A stretch of 5,742 nt of DNA, taken from assembly GCA_016929205.1 (NCBI GenBank), contig JAFGJF010000476.1, positions 1 to 5,742 of the forward strand, read 5' to 3'. The DNA is from Anaerolineae bacterium. Its GTDB lineage: Bacteria > Chloroflexota > Anaerolineae > JAFGEY01. A model generated the notes under the pieces. That model was given only the letters and a program-made list of their open reading frames with translations. It made no database searches and was not told the DNA's origin. This document shows, piece by piece, positions 4,311 to 5,742 of this stretch. The translations under genes were made by a program, and so were the position numbers. Positions within the stretch are counted from its first letter, which is position 1; each line of letters starts with the position of its first letter.

Positions 4311-5742
4311 ATGCCACCAAGAAAAAAACCCAACATTTTACTGATCGGCATCGATTCACTGCGTGCCGACCACATGAGCTGCTACGGCTATCCACGCCAG
4401 ACCACACCGCACATCGATCGCTTTGCCGAGGAGGGAACGCTCTTTGAGAACACCTTTAGCGCCTACATTCCCACCACCAGCGGGTACGGCTCGATGCTCA
4501 CCGGGATGGACGTCTTTTCCACCCAGATGGTTGCCCTGCGCCACAAGGGGCCGCTGCGCCCGGAGGTCAAGACGCTGGCCGAGATCCTCAAAGAAGCAGG
4601 CTATAACACCACCTGCGTCGGCTTTACGGGCAACCCCGCCTCGCGCGGCTTTGACACTTATCTCAACTTTGCCGGCTGGGGAAGCTGGAACGAGGGACGC
4701 AGCCCCAAGGCACAAAACCTGAACGAGGTCACGATCCCCGAACTGGATCGCCTGGCCAGGGAAAAGGAACCGTTCTTTTTGTTCCTGCGCCACATGGATC
4801 CCCACGCGCCCTACCTGCCCCCCCAGCCCTACGAGCGCGCGTTTTACCACGGCGACGAGTGCGATCCGCGCAACAAGTCGATGGAGCCGGTCATGTCATT
4901 CAAGCCCTTCCGCGACTTTTTCGCCACCTGGATGCCGCCCGGGATCAGCGACAAGGATTACGTCATCGCCCAGTACGACGGCGCGATCGCCTACATGGAT
5001 GCCTGCATCCAGACGATTTTCACCGCCCTGGAAACACACGGCATCCTCGACAAGACGATCGTCGTCATCAATGCCGACCACGGCGAGACGCTCTACGATC
5101 ACGAGTGCTGGTTCGACCACCACGGCACCTATGACAACGTCTTGCACGTGCCGTTGATCATTCGCTACCCGGACAAGGTCCCGGCCGGTAAGCGGATCAG
5201 CGGATACAACCGGCATCAAGACCTGGTGCCGACGTTGATGGAATTGGCCGGCGTCGACCCCGTCGACGATGCCGGAAACGAGATCGGCTTTGACGGGCAG
5301 AGCCTGATGAGCATGGTGCGCGGCGAGACGGCCTCGTTCGACAGCGAGTTTTACATCACCGAATGTACCTGGATGCGCAAGCACGGCTGGCGGACGCCGG
5401 AATGGAAGCTGATCGTCGCCCTGGAACCCGATTTCCATTTCAAGCCCGCGGTCGAGCTGTACAATCTAATCCAGGACCCCGGCGAGAACGACAACCTGGC
5501 AGAGACGCATCCCGACGTGGTCGATCTGCTCAGAGGGCGGATGGAAGCCTGGATCGCCAAACGCGAAGCGCAAACCGGCTTGCCCGACCCGATCTACCAC
5601 CAGGGCGACTGGCACGGACACGCCGGCGTCGGATCGTTTACGAGTTCGCAGCAGGCCTACGACACACTGCACATCGGCGATCCCACGCAGGCCGCCAGGC
5701 TGCAGGCCGAATCGCGCAAAGAAGCAAAAGAACAAGCGAAAC
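4311..5742 (+). CDS. Sulfatase-family (alkaline phosphatase superfamily) hydrolase, 3' end beyond window
   Basis: The frame is open from a well-placed ATG to the window edge, giving 477 residues with no stop. It begins MPPRKKPNILLIGIDSLRADHMSCYGY: the sulfatase N-terminal strand with metal-ligand candidate D15, and no signal peptide, so a cytoplasmic enzyme is expected. TTPHIDRFAEEGTLFENTF (31-49) is typical of the family. In IPTTSGYGSMLTG (53-65) the nucleophile region aligns, counting back from LTG, with T55 where sulfatases have the Cys or Ser converted to formylglycine; the CxPxR motif is absent. Other landmarks are RHMDPHAPY (160-168), the metal motif NADHGE (254-259, D256 and H257), FDHHGTYDNVLHVPLIIRYP (268-287), and LYNLIQDPGENDNLAETHP (383-401), the usual sulfatase C-terminal region. 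A charged tail (about 440-477) follows. It may hydrolyse a sulfate, phosphate or phosphonate ester, or act as a transferase; the Thr favours phospho-substrates or an unusual mechanism. It lies 141 bases after the UroD-like gene. Confidence 0.9.
   Translation, partial: MPPRKKPNILLIGIDSLRADHMSCYGYPRQTTPHIDRFAEEGTLFENTFSAYIPTTSGYGSMLTGMDVFSTQMVALRHKGPLRPEVKTLAEILKEAGYNTTCVGFTGNPASRGFDTYLNFAGWGSWNEGRSPKAQNLNEVTIPELDRLAREKEPFFLFLRHMDPHAPYLPPQPYERAFYHGDECDPRNKSMEPVMSFKPFRDFFATWMPPGISDKDYVIAQYDGAIAYMDACIQTIFTALETHGILDKTIVVINADHGETLYDHECWFDHHGTYDNVLHVPLIIRYPDKVPAGKRISGYNRHQDLVPTLMELAGVDPVDDAGNEIGFDGQSLMSMVRGETASFDSEFYITECTWMRKHGWRTPEWKLIVALEPDFHFKPAVELYNLIQDPGENDNLAETHPDVVDLLRGRMEAWIAKREAQTGLPDPIYHQGDWHGHAGVGSFTSSQQAYDTLHIGDPTQAARLQAESRKEAKEQAK

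Noticed and set aside
4356..5438. Minus-strand open frames of 164 and 180 codons and plus-strand frames at 4423-4722 and 4859-5134, all within the sulfatase-like gene
   Set aside because: The sulfatase frame has conserved motifs throughout this stretch; the other frames have low-complexity composition typical of shadows and no family features.
1..5742. CRISPR array, tRNA, rRNA, insertion sequence or toxin-antitoxin pair
   Set aside because: No regularly spaced direct repeats, no tRNA-like cloverleaf or rRNA sequence, no transposase, and no small paired genes were seen in the gaps.

Overview
This window reads as an accessory catabolic and transport locus from a GC-rich bacterium with compact plus-strand gene runs and strong GGAGG-type ribosome binding sites. 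The protein styles fit an environmental bacterium of the Chloroflexota (Anaerolineae) type: a large family-5 solute-binding protein, a DppC-like permease with a long extracytoplasmic insert, a UroD-like protein ending in a VHNIQAGVPPEN motif, and a cytoplasmic sulfatase-fold protein. Palindromic repeats in the gaps fit the same picture. That placement is an inference from sequence style and was not tested by a search.

Layout, all on the plus strand. Bases 1-555 are the 3' end of a gene for an oligopeptide/nickel-type (family 5) ABC solute-binding protein. A 97-base gap with a perfect 12-bp stem-loop follows. Next come two permease genes, DppB-like (653-1651) and DppC-like (1648-2766), overlapping by ATGA. 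These three genes look like one transport operon; no ATPase gene is present in the window. A 233-base gap (2767-2999) has no gene but carries a weak terminator-like hairpin and two tandem short palindromes with a related core. A uroporphyrinogen-decarboxylase-like gene (3000-4169) follows. A 141-base gap (4170-4310) then holds a roughly 60-base palindromic element with interleaved arms and a possible promoter. The last gene (4311 to the window edge) is a sulfatase/alkaline-phosphatase-superfamily protein that runs off the 3' end.

How the genes may work together: the binding protein and permeases would import a solute whose identity cannot be read from the sequence. The UroD-like protein (possible methyl transfer or decarboxylation) and the sulfatase-like hydrolase, which has no signal peptide, could act on it in the cytoplasm. 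Co-orientation supports this only weakly, because the gaps before the last two genes are long enough for separate transcription.

The most notable points are: the sulfatase-fold protein has Thr, not the formylglycine-forming Cys/Ser, at the nucleophile position; the UroD-like protein keeps an HxC motif but has no later Cys to complete an MtaA-type zinc site; and several structured palindromes sit in the gaps. I see no clear evidence for a wholly new defence or mobile system.
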